Notes under the pieces: model-generated
Seen by the model: the letters and a program-made list of their open reading frames with translations, nothing else
Database searches by the model: none
Told to the model about the DNA's origin: nothing
Origin: Kryptolebias marmoratus
Lineage: Eukaryota > Chordata > Actinopteri > Cyprinodontiformes > Rivulidae
Assembly (NCBI RefSeq): GCF_001649575.2
Contig: NC_051453.1
Coordinates: 20,440,893-20,504,892 of the forward strand
Direction of reading: 5' to 3'
Length of the DNA: 64,000 bases
Position numbers and translations under genes: made by a program
Part shown: one piece after another, positions 24,240-40,577 of the stretch
How the letters are laid out: every line of letters begins with the position of its first letter
Numbering within the stretch: position 1 is the stretch's first letter

Positions 24240-24895
24240 ATTTTCGCCTGCCACCAAAGGCAATCATCAATGTCATTGGTAATGTTAATTTTATTTCTGT
24301 AGGACATTAAAAAACATCAAGGTTGATCAAAGTGCTTTACATGTTGGTTAAAAACAAACAAGAAAGATCGTCAATAAAAGTAATACAATAAAATCATACA
24401 TAAAAACTAACAAATACAATGAAAAAGGCTAAAAACCTACTAAAATAAGGAAAAAGCACAACGTGAATACCTGATGGAGTTCAAACTGAACTGAAATTAA
24501 AAGCCAGTTTAGCCCTTGGCTGCACTAAGAGCATCTGGCTGGAAGATACCAGTGCTATTTAGGGTTATAAAAGTGAAAAGTTCAAGAACTGTTCACTCCT
24601 GCATCACTTTTAATAAGGATCTTAATACTTTTACTGTTGATTTTAGCTAATATTTCATTTTACTGTTGTATCTTTTAAAAGCATCTTACTTTCATTTACC
24701 TTTTTGTAAATCACTTTGAATACATTTACTGTTAAAAATGTGCAATACAGAAAATTATAATTATTATTATGTTAGTTTCAAGGTTTGACAAACACTGTTG
24801 TCACTTCTTAACATAAGATGATCTTAGTCTAAAACTCTGGCATGCAAGACATCAGGCAATGTGCATTCCTTCAAGGAATGTTAGGCCTTTTACAA
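24240..24895 (+). repeat. R1 copy 8 with internal insertion
   Basis: The outer ends are R1: GCCTGCCACCAAAGGCAATC at the left, and AAGATGATCTTAGTCTAAAA with GCATTCCTTCAAGGAATGTT AGGCC at the right. The middle, about 24285-24775, is foreign and resembles a minus-strand LINE/SINE 3' tail (ATCAAAGTGCTTTACATG). Confidence 0.65.
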
Positions 24896-26974
24896 AAAAA
24901 AAAAAAAGGAAAGTAATTACTTGCATTCTAAATTATCTGTTGCTTCAAAACACAGATCTCACCCCCCACCCTCAGCCTTTTGCCTTCTGCTCCTGAGTGG
25001 TCATGTCACCACAAGCATCTCTGGCTAACGCTGTAAGGTCGTTTACGCATGTTAGCTCCTTTGCTGCATGTCCCAGTATCTCCCCCTGAATAGATGCATA
25101 TCTGGTCAGGCTGAGCCTTCCCGGGCCTTATTAAAGCCGAGAAAGTGTTGCATTTCAGGGTCACTGAAAGAATGTGGCACATAAATATGTTAGGGCAGCG
25201 CTATCAGCCGCTCTGTTTACCGAGAGGTGATCGACGATGGCCCCGGCACACTTGCCTAACAAACATCTTAAGCAAATTGCAGGACTTTGCTTAATTGGTA
25301 ACTTTGCAGCTCAGATTTGGATTTATTTGATGTTGATAATTTACTCCCAGGAAGGTTATAAGAGCCTTGTAAACCAAATGTGCATTACATCTTCATTCAT
25401 AAGCTGGTCAGAACTTTTACCCGTCAATTTAACCTGGATACCTCCCTTTTTCTGGTAGAATACGAGCACACACTCAGACACACACACACACACACACATG
25501 TTCACACATGCCCTGAGCTCATTTTTAATCCTTGCAGCTCACTGTGAAGGCAGGAGGAAGTTCCAATTAAAATTAAAAGAAGCTCTTTTAACGGTCTCTT
25601 AAATTGACAACTGAACAATGATTTTCGAATTGGTATCTGTCAAAGGTCTCGGAAAATCCTCAGTTGATAAGGCCCAACGCATCCAATTAGTAGCAAAGTA
25701 AGGCCTCAGCCAGTAATGATTCCCAGGTCCCTTAAGATGTGGCGCGGACACTTATTGCAAATTACTGACAAAGAGCCCTGCTGTATTGATGAGGGGGAGA
25801 ACAGCCAAGTCTCTATGTTCCCATCAGGTGGACGAGCACCAAGAGGGGTCTGTATGAGAGCCCGGGTGTCTCTCTCTGCCTCTCTTCTCTCTGTAGCTGT
25901 AATGTGGCCTTGCTGTGTGCAGCTTGCAGAGCACCCCCCCACCCCCCGCTGTCACGGACTCTGAGAGACCAGCCTCTCCTGACAGTGAGCCCCTGCTCGG
26001 GGAAAATGCTAATGCTAACACGAGGGAGGTGTCAGGAACGGATCATCAATAATGTCTGCAAGTTTACTGCCCTCTTCTAATTATAGCTCCCATCTCTCAG
26101 GGCCGCGGGAGGCTGCAGGGCAGCTCCTTAATTGAGCCGAGGTAGATTTACTTCCCCATCATATCCGCGGCCCCATTGTTTACAGTCCTTGAAACTGATT
26201 GAAAGGAATCAAAAGATTCAAGGAAATGGGATTCAGAGTGGTTTGGTATGCAGCAGGAATGAATAAAGAAGGAGAATTCTTGCTGGTCAGGTAAGGGCTT
26301 TAGATTTGAAGGCCATGGTGTAGCCGGAGGTCATATCATTTATTCTCTGTACTGATGCCTCTGGAATTCTGGATGCAATGTTTTGTTTTGTTTTTTTCCT
26401 TTGCTTCTAGACGTTAAATAAAGGGCAAATACAAGTTAATAAATAGATAATCAGATTTTGCATTTAGATTTCCTGCCTGCTGTAGAGAACATTCCTCTCA
26501 TGGTCTCAGGGGAGCACTGCTGCTCTCAGGCCATATTAATTCCCCTGATGCTTCCACGAGTCCGAGGATTCCATCCCGCTGTAGGCTCAGTAAAGAAGGT
26601 ATTGACCCTGGCGACCTGAGCCTGCTTCCATTGGGTGAGGAACGGCTGCTCCAAACCGTGTGCTGCAGGGTCAAATGGTTTTGTAGTTTGTAGTTTCCGC
26701 TAGTTAGATGTTTGTTGCAAATGACTGCTGAGATCAGGAAGGACTGAAGCAGATAGCTGAGAAGGTATCATAGGTTGGAGAGGAGGTTTGGGGTGTTTTT
26801 GACCTCAAGAAGGTGATTGTACTTCTACTTTGTGCTCCTTGTGAATTTACAGTGAAAAAAATGAAATGCCTAAAAGTACTTGAAGAAATGTATATCATCC
26901 GCTGGGTTTCTTGCCAGATTTTCAAACTGAAATCATTGTAGCTATTCTAAACCAAAAATAAATACTACATGGAA
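24896..26974. other. large repeat-poor stretch, candidate regulatory block
   Basis: About 25010-25470 and 25540-26250 look like conserved non-coding DNA (CTCCTTAATTGAGCCGAGGT, TTCCAATTAAAATTAAAAG). Several small open frames on both strands in this block are incidental. Confidence 0.4.
25470..25498. repeat. (CA)n microsatellite
   Basis: An imperfect CA run next to a candidate conserved non-coding block. Confidence 0.9.
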
Positions 26975-27575
26975 TGCAAGATGTCACATTGTGAATGACT
27001 CTCACCTAATACCACTTCAACCTTTGGCTGATTAACTATAATTTTGACTGAGTTATAGCCATTTACTGTATGTATTTGTTTGATGAGCTTTGGCAGCCAT
27101 CTTGAAATGGATTGGTTCCAAAGGTTAATTAGTTGTGAATAGGCATCCAATGATTACTTTCTAACAGTTTCACATAATCCAACCAGTGGTTTTGGAGATA
27201 TTTTGCTAACAGTGAGAGAGAGTTGACTCCAATAGTTAATGGCTTTTAAAAACAGATCTCACATCATCTCTTAGTTCTTGGACTATGTATTGGGAATGAC
27301 ATTAAGCTCACACCAGAGATCACACCAAATTTTAGCTCAATATCTGTATAGTTGAAAAATTGTAGCCATGTTTGTCTTTGATAAGGTTGCTTAGCTGTGG
27401 CAGCCATCTTGCATTGGGTTGACTTTCAAAGTTAATCAGTTGTACACAAACGTCAAATAATTATTCTATGAAAGTTTCATTGAAGTCCATCCACTGGTTT
27501 ATGAGATATTTTTCTAACAAACAAACACACAAATATGGCCCACCCTATCAACACCCTTTTGCTTTCATTGATGGG
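26975..27575 (-). repeat. R1 copy 9
   Basis: Two GGCAGCCATCTTG motifs at 27092 and 27400 (308 apart), a CTAACAGTTTCAC and CTATGAAAGTTTCAT pair, and an end near TTCATTGATGGGTGATAATAA. The hairpin end is absent. Confidence 0.85.
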
Positions 27576-30244
27576 TGATAATAATGAGCTTTATGTAAGG
27601 GTTTATTTTCATTTTTATTACAAACAGAAAGATTCCATTTTTGACACTTGATCTGCATGTGTTCGTCACTGATATGCTGTTGTAATCCTCACTAAACTTG
27701 TAGCCCCCTGCTCACATCTGTGTTCCTTAAAGATGAGAGAGGCTTTGATTTCCTCCATCTTTGTGTCACACTGACTGGCATGCTTTTTGACAGGTGGAGT
27801 TAAAATAGAGAAAAATGTGGATGAAAATTCGTCAGACTCAATCTCTTGCCCTGGGCTGTAGGCAGCAGAGACAGAAGCCCACTGCTTTCTGTCAAATGTT
27901 TATCAAAGGGCCTGATTAAATTGCTATGTTCGGGGTAACAGCCTGATAAAGGAAAAGAAAAAAAAAGTGAAATCCCTTATACCTTTGCAAGCAGTCCTGG
28001 TATAGGTGTGAGCAAAATAAACCAGAGGATAGTGAGGTGCTAAGAGAAACTTCTGACCAGCCGGCTGTAAAGAAGGCAAGAATATCATATGCCCTTTGTT
28101 GTCGTGCAAAAAGAGACACGGTCTCTGAGATCTGTTGTTGTTCTCACTTTCCTCTGTCTTCTCAATCATTCTTTTTTCTCTTTATTGCTGGAGGAAATAA
28201 ACCTGCCCCCCTTTTGCTGAGGCCGACCGGCTTCCCCTGGCCATTCCTCTCTGTTTTGTTTCAAAAGGGCAAGGCTCTGCAGCCTGAGCAGTTTGCCCCG
28301 CAGTCCCACGCCAGGGGCGATGCTTGCCTCAGCTGCTTCGTCACCGGGGGAGCCGGCTAACATCTCCTGACTGCACTTAGCTGTGTTTCTCTGATACGGT
28401 CATGTCACATCAGCCTGGGCACATGTGACATTGCGTCTCTCCCCTAACTTTAAGCAGTTTGTTGCCATCCATCCGTGCTCTCTCTGCTTTTATTTTCCTC
28501 CTTTTTTGGAGTGATGTTATGATTTGCTACAACATTTTCTCGCAGCAGCGCTGCCACACGTTTGTGTCAGATAACAGGGTCTATTAGAAGTTATCTCGGT
28601 CTTGGCCAGTTTTCCCCTACAGGAGACAGGGAGAGCTATGTATGCCTCCCCCTCCCAGTTTTTTCTCTCTTTTTTTTTCTCTCTCCTCATGCTCACCCCC
28701 GCATTTGAATTTCTAGATAATAGGCTTTGACTTCTGGCTGCACGTTTATGGGTCTTTTCATGTTATCAGCTTAGCTCATAGCGTGGAGCTGAAGAACACA
28801 GACTCCTAGTGACAGGCCAGCCAGTCAGCAAGGCGAGCCTGTCAGGATCTCTCATACACTAATGATTTCCCTTTAGTCTATTTTCTGTCTCATTGGCCGT
28901 TTCCTTCAAAAACAAAATTGCTCATTTAAATTCTCATGCCTGGGGCATTTTGGTCTTCAAATATTGTTGGAAAGTGAAAGGATTAGGCAAAATATGCTTT
29001 TTTAAAATGTTAATATATTTTCTGGTTCACTTTCTCCTCTGAGGCCAATTAGAGAATTTCTGCTGGCTGCATTAATGTCAAACTGACATCCCCAGCTATA
29101 ATTACACTGTGCTTGAAACCTAACTTTCACTTGTGGGTAGATGAGTGTGCCTTGCAGTGACACAGAGACTCGCTCTGCCAGCTTTTGATCATTTAATCAT
29201 TGCTTGCTTTCTTTCACTCTTGCCTCCCCTGCTTGCTGATGATCTCACCTTTTTATTCTTTCTGTTGCAAAATGCAGTGTTGTGTTTCATTATTCACCGC
29301 CGTATTTTTGCAGGGGTTCATTAGTGACATCATGCCTCCACTTTGCCTGCTCTCAGCAGCACACGCAGAACAGGCTGCTTCCTTCAGGTGCAGATATCAT
29401 GCGTACATTGTTTACTCGCTTGATTCCCATTTTACACTGTGTTGTTTGTGTTCTCTGCATGTTTCTTTCCCGTTTTTTGTTTGTTTGTTTATGACACAAG
29501 GAGTGAATGCTGTCAGAAATTGAAGGATGGGTGATGTGAAGCACCATCTCTCTCCTTACACTGCGCTTCTGTGTAGACCAGAGAGATGTTTAATAAAGGT
29601 TAATGCTTTCTCCATGAATATGAATGCCTCCACAAAGTGCCTTTTGAAACAGGATGGTGGATTCTGCTTGTGACTTTGGGCCTCTTTTTCCTGTCAGTTG
29701 CCATAAAATCTCTGATGTGTCTTTTTAACCCGAAAAGGAAATGCTGGAGTAACATATTAGCAAAGGATGATCGGCATTAATACTAAACAAAACTAAGAGG
29801 AGATGTAGATACTGTTAGTTCAGAGGGCTGTGTTCACATGCAGCCAGTTTTATATTTTATATAGCGTGAAATACAGTAGAAGTGAAGCTTTAAAACACTG
29901 AAAACTCAATAAAGAATGAGTAACAACAACAACAAAAAAGAAGTGAAGCTTTAATTATGCTGTAGGTTTTTATTGTGGGAGTGTGAGTCAGCTTTCACAA
30001 TACTGTCTTCCTGTATATAGTTTCTTATGTACATTTTTTGGACTCTAGCATACCTTCAGCTATTCCAGCCATTCATATATAAAAGCATTGAGCTCGTTCA
30101 GGACATGACAGCTATGACTTTTAGTTTTTGTAACTTTTATACTTTCTGAATAATTTTAACTTTAGTTACATTTTTTCTCATAAAAATGCTTTAGGATCTC
30201 TGCAAATCCATAAAAAAACATTATGCTTTTTGAAATCTTCAGCT
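27576..30244. other. repeat-poor stretch, candidate regulatory block
   Basis: No coding frame recognised. About 28850-29120 has motifs such as GAGGCCAATTAGAGAATTTC and CAGCTATAATTACACTG. The 28040-28370 region is GC-richer with an incidental 107-codon frame. Confidence 0.4.
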
Positions 30245-30640
30245 CACTTGTCTCCGTTTTGTTTATTTTAGCTTTCAGATGAACTTCTGCTGTTTTGCTG
30301 GTCTTAGCTTTTGGGTATCATTTTGCTAGTGTTAACTTCCAGCTACTGTTTTGATTACTGTAGCTTTTAGGTACTGTTTTGCTCATATTAGCATTTAGCA
30401 GCTTTTGATATTTTGACTTCTATGCACAGTTTTTCTCATTTAAGCTTTTAGCTACTGTTTTGCTAATTTTATCTTTTTCTGTTTAGCTAATTTAGTTCTT
30501 GTTTTGATTATTCTAATCTAAACAGTCTGGTATTAGCTTCTTCTGAAAATTTCAGCAAAATCATTTAGCAGCAACTCACCCGGCAGTTCAACGCTAATGT
30601 CATTTCAGAGTGCAAACAAACATGGTTAACACAAATTCAG
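30245..30640 (+). repeat. R2 repeat copy 2
   Basis: TTAGCTTTTGGGTATCATTT, CTACTGTTTTGATTACTGTA, TTTTAGCTACTGTTTTGCTA and similar units, then AGCTTCTTCTGAAAATTTCA and GCAGCAACTCACCCGG. The orientation is as in copy 1 and the ending is shared. Confidence 0.7.
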
Positions 30641-33600
30641 TTCATCTCAGTATCTTTAATTTGATTAAATTAGAATTATTCATCTTCTAATTAAATCAAA
30701 TGCAATTCATTATTGACATTTATAAAATACCAGTTAGTATGATTTGCTTTCTAAGCAAATGAGTTAATTGTCTCAGTTTTCTCATTCAGTCGCTCATCTT
30801 GAGCATGAGACACTAGAAAGAATGAATTTTTTTAACACTAGAAGGAGGGCGAACATTAGGAGGGCAGGGATATTTTCCTTCATATGCATATCAGACTTTA
30901 CTTTTTTTAATTTATTAGGTTAACTGGCTCGAATGCCATTTTTTACTATAAAAATGCCATGTTGTGCTCCATAAAGCATGCACTCTGCATGAAGAGCCTT
31001 CCAGTTTTTGACTGCACCCCTCCTTACATGGCCTCAGACAATTTTACAGTTGTGATGCCAATCATGTAAATGACCCAGAGATTTTTTTTTTCTTTTTCTA
31101 AACCTCCATTATCCCATGTTAGACACCATCAATCTGTTACAGTATGTGCTATTTCTGCCTCTGGGGGGTGGGTATACAGAGAGAGAGAAAAAAAATCACG
31201 CAGAGCAGTTTGACAAAGTGCACATGAGCATCTTCGGCTATTCGTAACATCAAGTGGCCACCTCCCCCTCCTCTGTCTTTTCTCCCCGCCTCACTTTGCT
31301 TGCATTGTTTTACCCTTTTTGCTTGGACTCCAGGTAATAGGAAATGGCACTGACCCCTCCTGATCCCCCCGATTACCTTTGTGAAGCGAGAATGTGGCGC
31401 GGAATCACACATCAGGAGACGACTTGTAATTATTTTTGCGGTGCCATCAGCATGGATCAGTCACTCAGGAGGGCTGCTAGTGGAACGCTGCTCGCAGCCA
31501 TGGATGGAGCCAGCAGCGGCCCTGTTTGACTGACAGCTTTGGTAATTAAGTGATTGTATAGACCCCACCGACTGTTATAACAACCTTGCCATGGCCAGTC
31601 TGTGTTTGGAACACACTCAAATCAATGTGTTCCTCACTTCCTGAGCATCTCTGATCATGTCCCCCTGACAGGAAGAGAAAAAGCCCTGCGTTTTTCTTTC
31701 ACTGAATATTTGTTGTGGCAGGAAATAGCTTTAAAACACACACAGACACTCACATTTAACCACTTATTTTTATGTCCTGTTTCCTAAGCAGGCTGGTGTT
31801 GGCAACACTCAGCGAGACCTTAATGAGTTAAAGTCCTTGCATTCTTTGTAGGATTGCATATTGTCTGACACCTTTCATGTTTTAGAGTCAGATGATCTCA
31901 AGTTCAGAAATGATGACGCTTTAGCCATTTTATTCAGTTGCTGAAAATATTGTTCTGCAAAGTTTCATTGAAAATCACGAATCAAAGAGTCACAAATCAA
32001 ATTAAACAAATCAAATCATTTGCTTATTTTGACTCAACCCTGATCCTGTGTGAGTGCTGCAGCGTGCTGACCTCTGACCTCAGGGAGTTGCTCTTAAAAT
32101 GTCCAAAAACTTTCTTTTGACATGACTCTGTATGTCCATGTAGGACATGGATAAAATCAGTTAGGCTCTGAAAGTAGGATTACAGTCATTCTTTCTCACA
32201 CTTGTACTCAATGAGTCACATAGGTTCAGGTTTGAGTCTAATTAAACAAAATGTTTAATTTAATTTATTTTATTTAGGTCTCCAATTTCAATTGTTTAAA
32301 TGTAAACATTAACAATTATCTGATGCTTTTCTTCACTGAATGGTTCATGGTAATGGATTCAACAGATTTTAGAATTTTCCAAATGTTCAAGGAGCAAAAT
32401 ACCTTAAAGTTTGTCAAAAAATAGAAATATGTCCATGTGGCTTAATGTACATGTGCAAGTAAGGAAAGCACCATTTTAAGCAAAGTGGTTCAATTGGATT
32501 TAATTAGCAGTATTTGGTTGCTTTAATATCTCAAATTATTGTTTCAAAACAACAACTTGTCTTGACAGCTAAAACTTCCTTAAAATCAGTAAATTAAAGA
32601 CAAGAAACGTTTGATTCAAACAACAAAATTTCATTTCTTAGAGGGACTAAAGTGAGCGAAATAAACCTGGTTTCTGCAAGTAGCAGAAGCAGCACTGCAG
32701 CTGATTACGCTTCCTGTTTTTACTTGTTTTCCTGTTGAACACAAGTTCTTATCCTGACCACACACACACACTAAAAAAAGACTGATATTTGCTGGAGCCA
32801 GATACTACATCATATAAAGCCTGTGTGGCTGTTTTTAAACACTGAAAGAAAAACTGTTTTAATGTTGAAACAAATGTTAAAATCAATGTTTTATGGACTG
32901 TTTAAGGAAGGTTTCCTATATGCACCAAACACTTGGGAAAACAAGGTCAAAAGTTGTTTTAGAGCAAAGAATGATCATCAGTGACACTTTTTTTCTTAGG
33001 AACATCATCTTAGGAAGAGGAAACCAAGGAAGCTCAAAGGCAAATCACCTCCAAAATGGAGCTTTTTAAACATCTAATTGTTGTTTACAATGTTTACAGA
33101 TGTTAATGGACTTGGTGTTTCCGTGGCTTTTTGGTACGTTTTTGTATTAAGTGAAGATATGTCCCATTTAGATTTGCCACTGAGATTTTCTAACTGTGTC
33201 TAAAATTCAAATAAAGATTGTGTCATCACTGCAACAGACTGGAGCTTCTAGTTAAAAGAATCTCTGTGTTATGACAAATGTAAAAAATAATCCTGAGCTA
33301 CGGGAAAAAGAACAATTAGCTTTTGTTTATCTTTCTATATAAAAGCAAATCTAGTAAAAGAATGAAAGAAAGGATTGCATGTGTGTATTGGGGGGGTGGG
33401 GGGTACAGTTTTGATTAGTCACTGTGATCTTCTGACTTCATACATACCGTTAGACAGCTTGTCCATTTGCAGCTTTTAATCAATACAATCCTCCACATCT
33501 CCCTCCCACCGTGACCATCTGTGAAGGACAACTTTGGGACGTTCCCTTCCGCCCACCGACACTCTGACTTTGACACTTCTGCTGCTTTTCAGGCCGCAAA

Positions 33601-34319
33601 CAGCTGAAGCTGATGAGAGCAGCTCCTCTCAACAGCCAGCCTCTAACTGTGGAAACAAACTCACAAATTTAGATGAAAACTGACAAACAAATACAATTCC
33701 ACAAAAATACCACTATTTCTTACTTGTCCAGAAGACTCTGCCCAAAAGAATAAAGACACTAACCAACTTAACATGCCTTGGACTTTCTTATATCCAACAC
33801 ATTTTATTATTAAATCAATTGGTTTCAGCCTGAGTTTACTTTAAATTATATCACAGTATGGGATTATTCTTCTTTCACACACACACAAAATCCCTTTGAT
33901 AGTTTTTGTTACTCTATTGCAGAGCAAATCTGCATTAAATAAAAAAATCCCCTTAATAATAAATACAACAAAATGCATTTTGGAGTAAGAATATTAAATG
34001 TTGTCCTGTTGTAAACTAAAAGAATGAATCATGTTAATTATAGGCAGAGACGGGTTTGTTTTATATAGGAAACAGTTGACTTTTTTTAAATGTGAATGTT
34101 CTGAAAAGACTATATCTTTTCATGAAAATACATATTTTTATACTTTTTAATCAATACCATTTTTTTGTACATGCCAGTAATTAATACTCTACAAACTGCC
34201 TTTCCTTCATACTGTAAATTCTCATTACATGATAAAAATGATGTGTTCAATGCAAAACAACAGAAACAGCATAAAATAAAAAATAAAATAAAATAAAAAT
34301 ACCAGCGCTTGGCACAAAG
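30641..34319. other. non-coding stretch leading to the barhl2 upstream region
   Basis: Mostly AT-rich; 31150-31600 is more mixed, with CTTTGGTAATTAAGTGATTG. A G-rich run lies at about 33390-33410. I see no gene or clear repeat. Confidence 0.4.
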
Positions 34320-34960
34320 TTATAGTCCGTGTAAAACTTTTCTGCCCCTCTACATGTGTTGCAGCGACCCCTCCCTCAGTGACTGACAGTCTAAAATGGG
34401 GGGTGTCTCTCGCTGTAAACGTCCCCGGCGGTGAAGTGACAGCTTCCCGCTCAGAGCCGCCTGAGAGCCTGTGTGGAGCCAGCACCCACTGCTCCACCGT
34501 GCCACCATCCACCATCGGCGAGGACCAACCTAACCTGGTGGTTTTCGCTTCACTCCTGCTGCGCCAACACACCGAACGCGCCTGCTCTGCAGATTATGCG
34601 CAGCCTGTGCGCCAGTCTGCACACTGACTGACACGTTTAAGCACTGCTTTGATCTGATCTGGATGGTCTGTAAGGAAACACGTTTGGTTTTCTATTTAAA
34701 AAGGACCTGATTACAGGCTCGGATGTGGAAGGAACATTCTGATTGTCTCTCCTCTGTGGGGATTCAGTGGCTGCTTCTGCCATGATACTCAGAGTATGTT
34801 GCCGCTGATTGTCGGTAAGTGTTTAAAACTGACTTGCGGAGGTGAAACGTGTGACTGCGGTTCGTTTCAGGGCAGCCGAGGCCTCGGTTCGGACGCACTT
34901 TGTCGCCGCCTGGTGGTTAAACTGTGTCAGCGTCTCATGCGGAGACGAGAAGCAATCATC
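34320..34960. other. GC-rich, CpG-containing block upstream of barhl2
   Basis: Base composition shifts from AT-rich to CpG-rich here, about 2 kb upstream of the coding start. A 115-codon minus-strand frame and an 82-codon plus-strand frame are open but have no recognisable family features. It could be an upstream promoter, a non-coding RNA start or a CpG island edge. I see no gene in it that I can support. Confidence 0.35.
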
Positions 34961-34964
34961 CATA

Positions 34965-34968
<4 letters not shown>

Positions 34969-35014
<46 letters not shown>
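34969..35014. repeat. (AAT)n microsatellite
   Basis: About 15 perfect AAT units on the + strand, upstream of barhl2. Confidence 0.97.
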
Positions 35015-35015
<1 letters not shown>

Positions 35016-35159
35016 GAGACAAACCTATCGCTCCTTAAGAAAATTGTGAATTTATTGTGAAAAATGTATTTTAAAAAGTAAAATTTTACAAAACTGAACT
35101 CAGAAAAAAAGAAATTGTGCTTTTCAAAAATAACTAAAAAAAATTAAACGATATAAATA

Positions 35160-35185
35160 AACAAATAAATAAATAAATAAATAAA
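35160..35185. repeat. (AAAT)n microsatellite
   Basis: About six AAAT units in an AT-rich stretch. Confidence 0.85.
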
Positions 35186-35469
35186 CAATACAAATTACAA
35201 AGTACTTTTTTATTTCAAATTTTAAATCAAAAGTTTTTTTTATTTCATTTAAATGACTTGGTTAACTAAATTACTTATGAACGTTTAATTTTTTTTCTTT
35301 AGAAAATAAGACACTATTTATGTATTAATACAACTTAAAATAAATAAAATTAGTTACAGGTAAATCTTTGAACAAACCTGGATATCCGGATTGTGACCTC
35401 CTTCCCAGCCTTCCTCGCAACATCTGTCCTGCCAACCTCCTGGAAGAAACAGAAAACGGTAAGAATGAC

Positions 35470-35470
<1 letters not shown>

Positions 35471-35539
<69 letters not shown>

Positions 35540-35540
35540 T
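35471..35540. repeat. (AAT)n microsatellite
   Basis: About 23 AAT units on the + strand, 210 bases before the assembly gap. Confidence 0.97.
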
Positions 35541-35750
35541 AACTCTAAAAAAATATATAAATTAAAATCTGCGATTTCTCTAGAAAATATCGGGAAGGGA
35601 GGGGGGTTGTCCCAGCAGCTGAGGAGGGAGAATTAAAAAATTGCAGCCTTTTCGGCTCCTGTGAGAACATCCCATCAGCCGGGGAGCAGCTTCTCTCTCA
35701 GACACTTTGGCAGCTTCAGCTACACATCCCCCCCTCCCCCCCCCCCCCCC

Positions 35751-36399
35751 NNNNNNNNNNNNNNNNNNNNNNNNNNNNNNNNNNNNNNNNNNNNNNNNNN
35801 NNNNNNNNNNNNNNNNNNNNNNNNNNNNNNNNNNNNNNNNNNNNNNNNNNNNNNNNNNNNNNNNNNNNNNNNNNNNNNNNNNNNNNNNNNNNNNNNNNNN
35901 NNNNNNNNNNNNNNNNNNNNNNNNNNNNNNNNNNNNNNNNNNNNNNNNNNNNNNNNNNNNNNNNNNNNNNNNNNNNNNNNNNNNNNNNNNNNNNNNNNNN
36001 NNNNNNNNNNNNNNNNNNNNNNNNNNNNNNNNNNNNNNNNNNNNNNNNNNNNNNNNNNNNNNNNNNNNNNNNNNNNNNNNNNNNNNNNNNNNNNNNNNNN
36101 NNNNNNNNNNNNNNNNNNNNNNNNNNNNNNNNNNNNNNNNNNNNNNNNNNNNNNNNNNNNNNNNNNNNNNNNNNNNNNNNNNNNNNNNNNNNNNNNNNNN
36201 NNNNNNNNNNNNNNNNNNNNNNNNNNNNNNNNNNNNNNNNNNNNNNNNNNNNNNNNNNNNNNNNNNNNNNNNNNNNNNNNNNNNNNNNNNNNNNNNNNNN
36301 NNNNNNNNNNNNNNNNNNNNNNNNNNNNNNNNNNNNNNNNNNNNNNNNNNNNNNNNNNNNNNNNNNNNNNNNNNNNNNNNNNNNNNNNNNNNNNNNNNN
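35751..36399. other. assembly gap of 649 N
   Basis: Unknown bases. The left edge is a run of C that is nearly continuous from 35728, and the right edge is a run of about 26 G. Reading frames crossing it are meaningless. It covers part of the barhl2 upstream region. Confidence 0.99.
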
Positions 36400-36449
36400 G
36401 GGGGGGGGGGGGGGGGGGGGGGGGGTGTAAAGGTGGGGGGTGCTGAGGG

Positions 36450-36495
36450 GAGAGAGAGAGAGAAAGAAAGAAAGAGAGAAGGAGAGAGGAAAAGG
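36450..36495 (+). repeat. GA-rich simple repeat upstream of barhl2
   Basis: AG and AAAG units run just before the TATA-like box. GAGA-type tracts occur in promoters of developmental genes; no specific function is shown here. Confidence 0.8.
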
Positions 36496-36510
36496 GCGTC
36501 GAGTGTTTAT

Positions 36511-36518
36511 TATAAAGG
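36511..36518 (+). promoter_or_regulatory. candidate TATA box of barhl2
   Basis: TATAAAGG lies about 445 bases upstream of the start codon in an otherwise CpG-rich stretch. A start site about 25-35 bases downstream would give a 5' UTR of roughly 415 bases. This is inferred from the motif and position only; a promoter within the nearby assembly gap is also possible. Confidence 0.45.
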
Positions 36519-36552
36519 AGAAAATATTAATTCCCCCCTTCGCCGTGGGCCG

Positions 36553-36560
36553 TGACGTCA
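36553..36560 (+). promoter_or_regulatory. CRE palindrome TGACGTCA
   Basis: A perfect 8-bp cAMP-response element half-palindrome pair lies near the inferred transcription start of barhl2, about 35 bases after the TATA-like box. The motif is seen directly; its use by CREB/ATF proteins is an inference. Confidence 0.45.
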
Positions 36561-36932
36561 GTACAGGAAGTCAGTGTGGAGCAACATCGGAGCGATTAGC
36601 GGCAAAAAGGGGAGAGCCTGATGTCGAGGAGTCAGCCCCATGTATATCTCTCCCTGCGCCTCAACTTTTAACACAAAGTTCAGAATCCAAATAGAAAAAA
36701 AGGGACGAGGAGTGCCTCACGTTGCTTCCTGCGCATTTTTTCCCCTCTGAATGTAACATTTTGGAGCATCCAGGCTGTGTGGAATTTCCGTCCCGGCTTT
36801 ATTTCTCACATTTTTTTTTTTTTTGGTTTGTTTTTTGTTTTTGAAAAATTCCTCCAGAGTTGATTTATTTTGTTGTTGTTGTTGTGATTTAGTTTCCGCT
36901 TGCGCCGTGGGGAGAGGCCCCTCACTGTTGGT

Positions 36933-36956
36933 ATGAAGGCTTCACCCGTCCTTTAA
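36933..36956 (+). promoter_or_regulatory. 7-codon upstream ORF ending one base before the barhl2 start
   Basis: ATG at 36933 opens a frame reading MKASPVL and stops at TAA 36954-36956, a single base before the main ATG. Its start has G at -3. An upstream ORF this close would leave almost no room for scanning before re-initiation, so it could reduce barhl2 translation. That effect is inferred. Confidence 0.5.
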
Positions 36957-36957
36957 C

Positions 36958-40577
<3,620 letters not shown>

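Noticed and set aside
35661..36555. Long frames across the N gap with poly-Pro and poly-Gly
   Set aside because: They are created by unknown bases and homopolymer edges, not by sequence.
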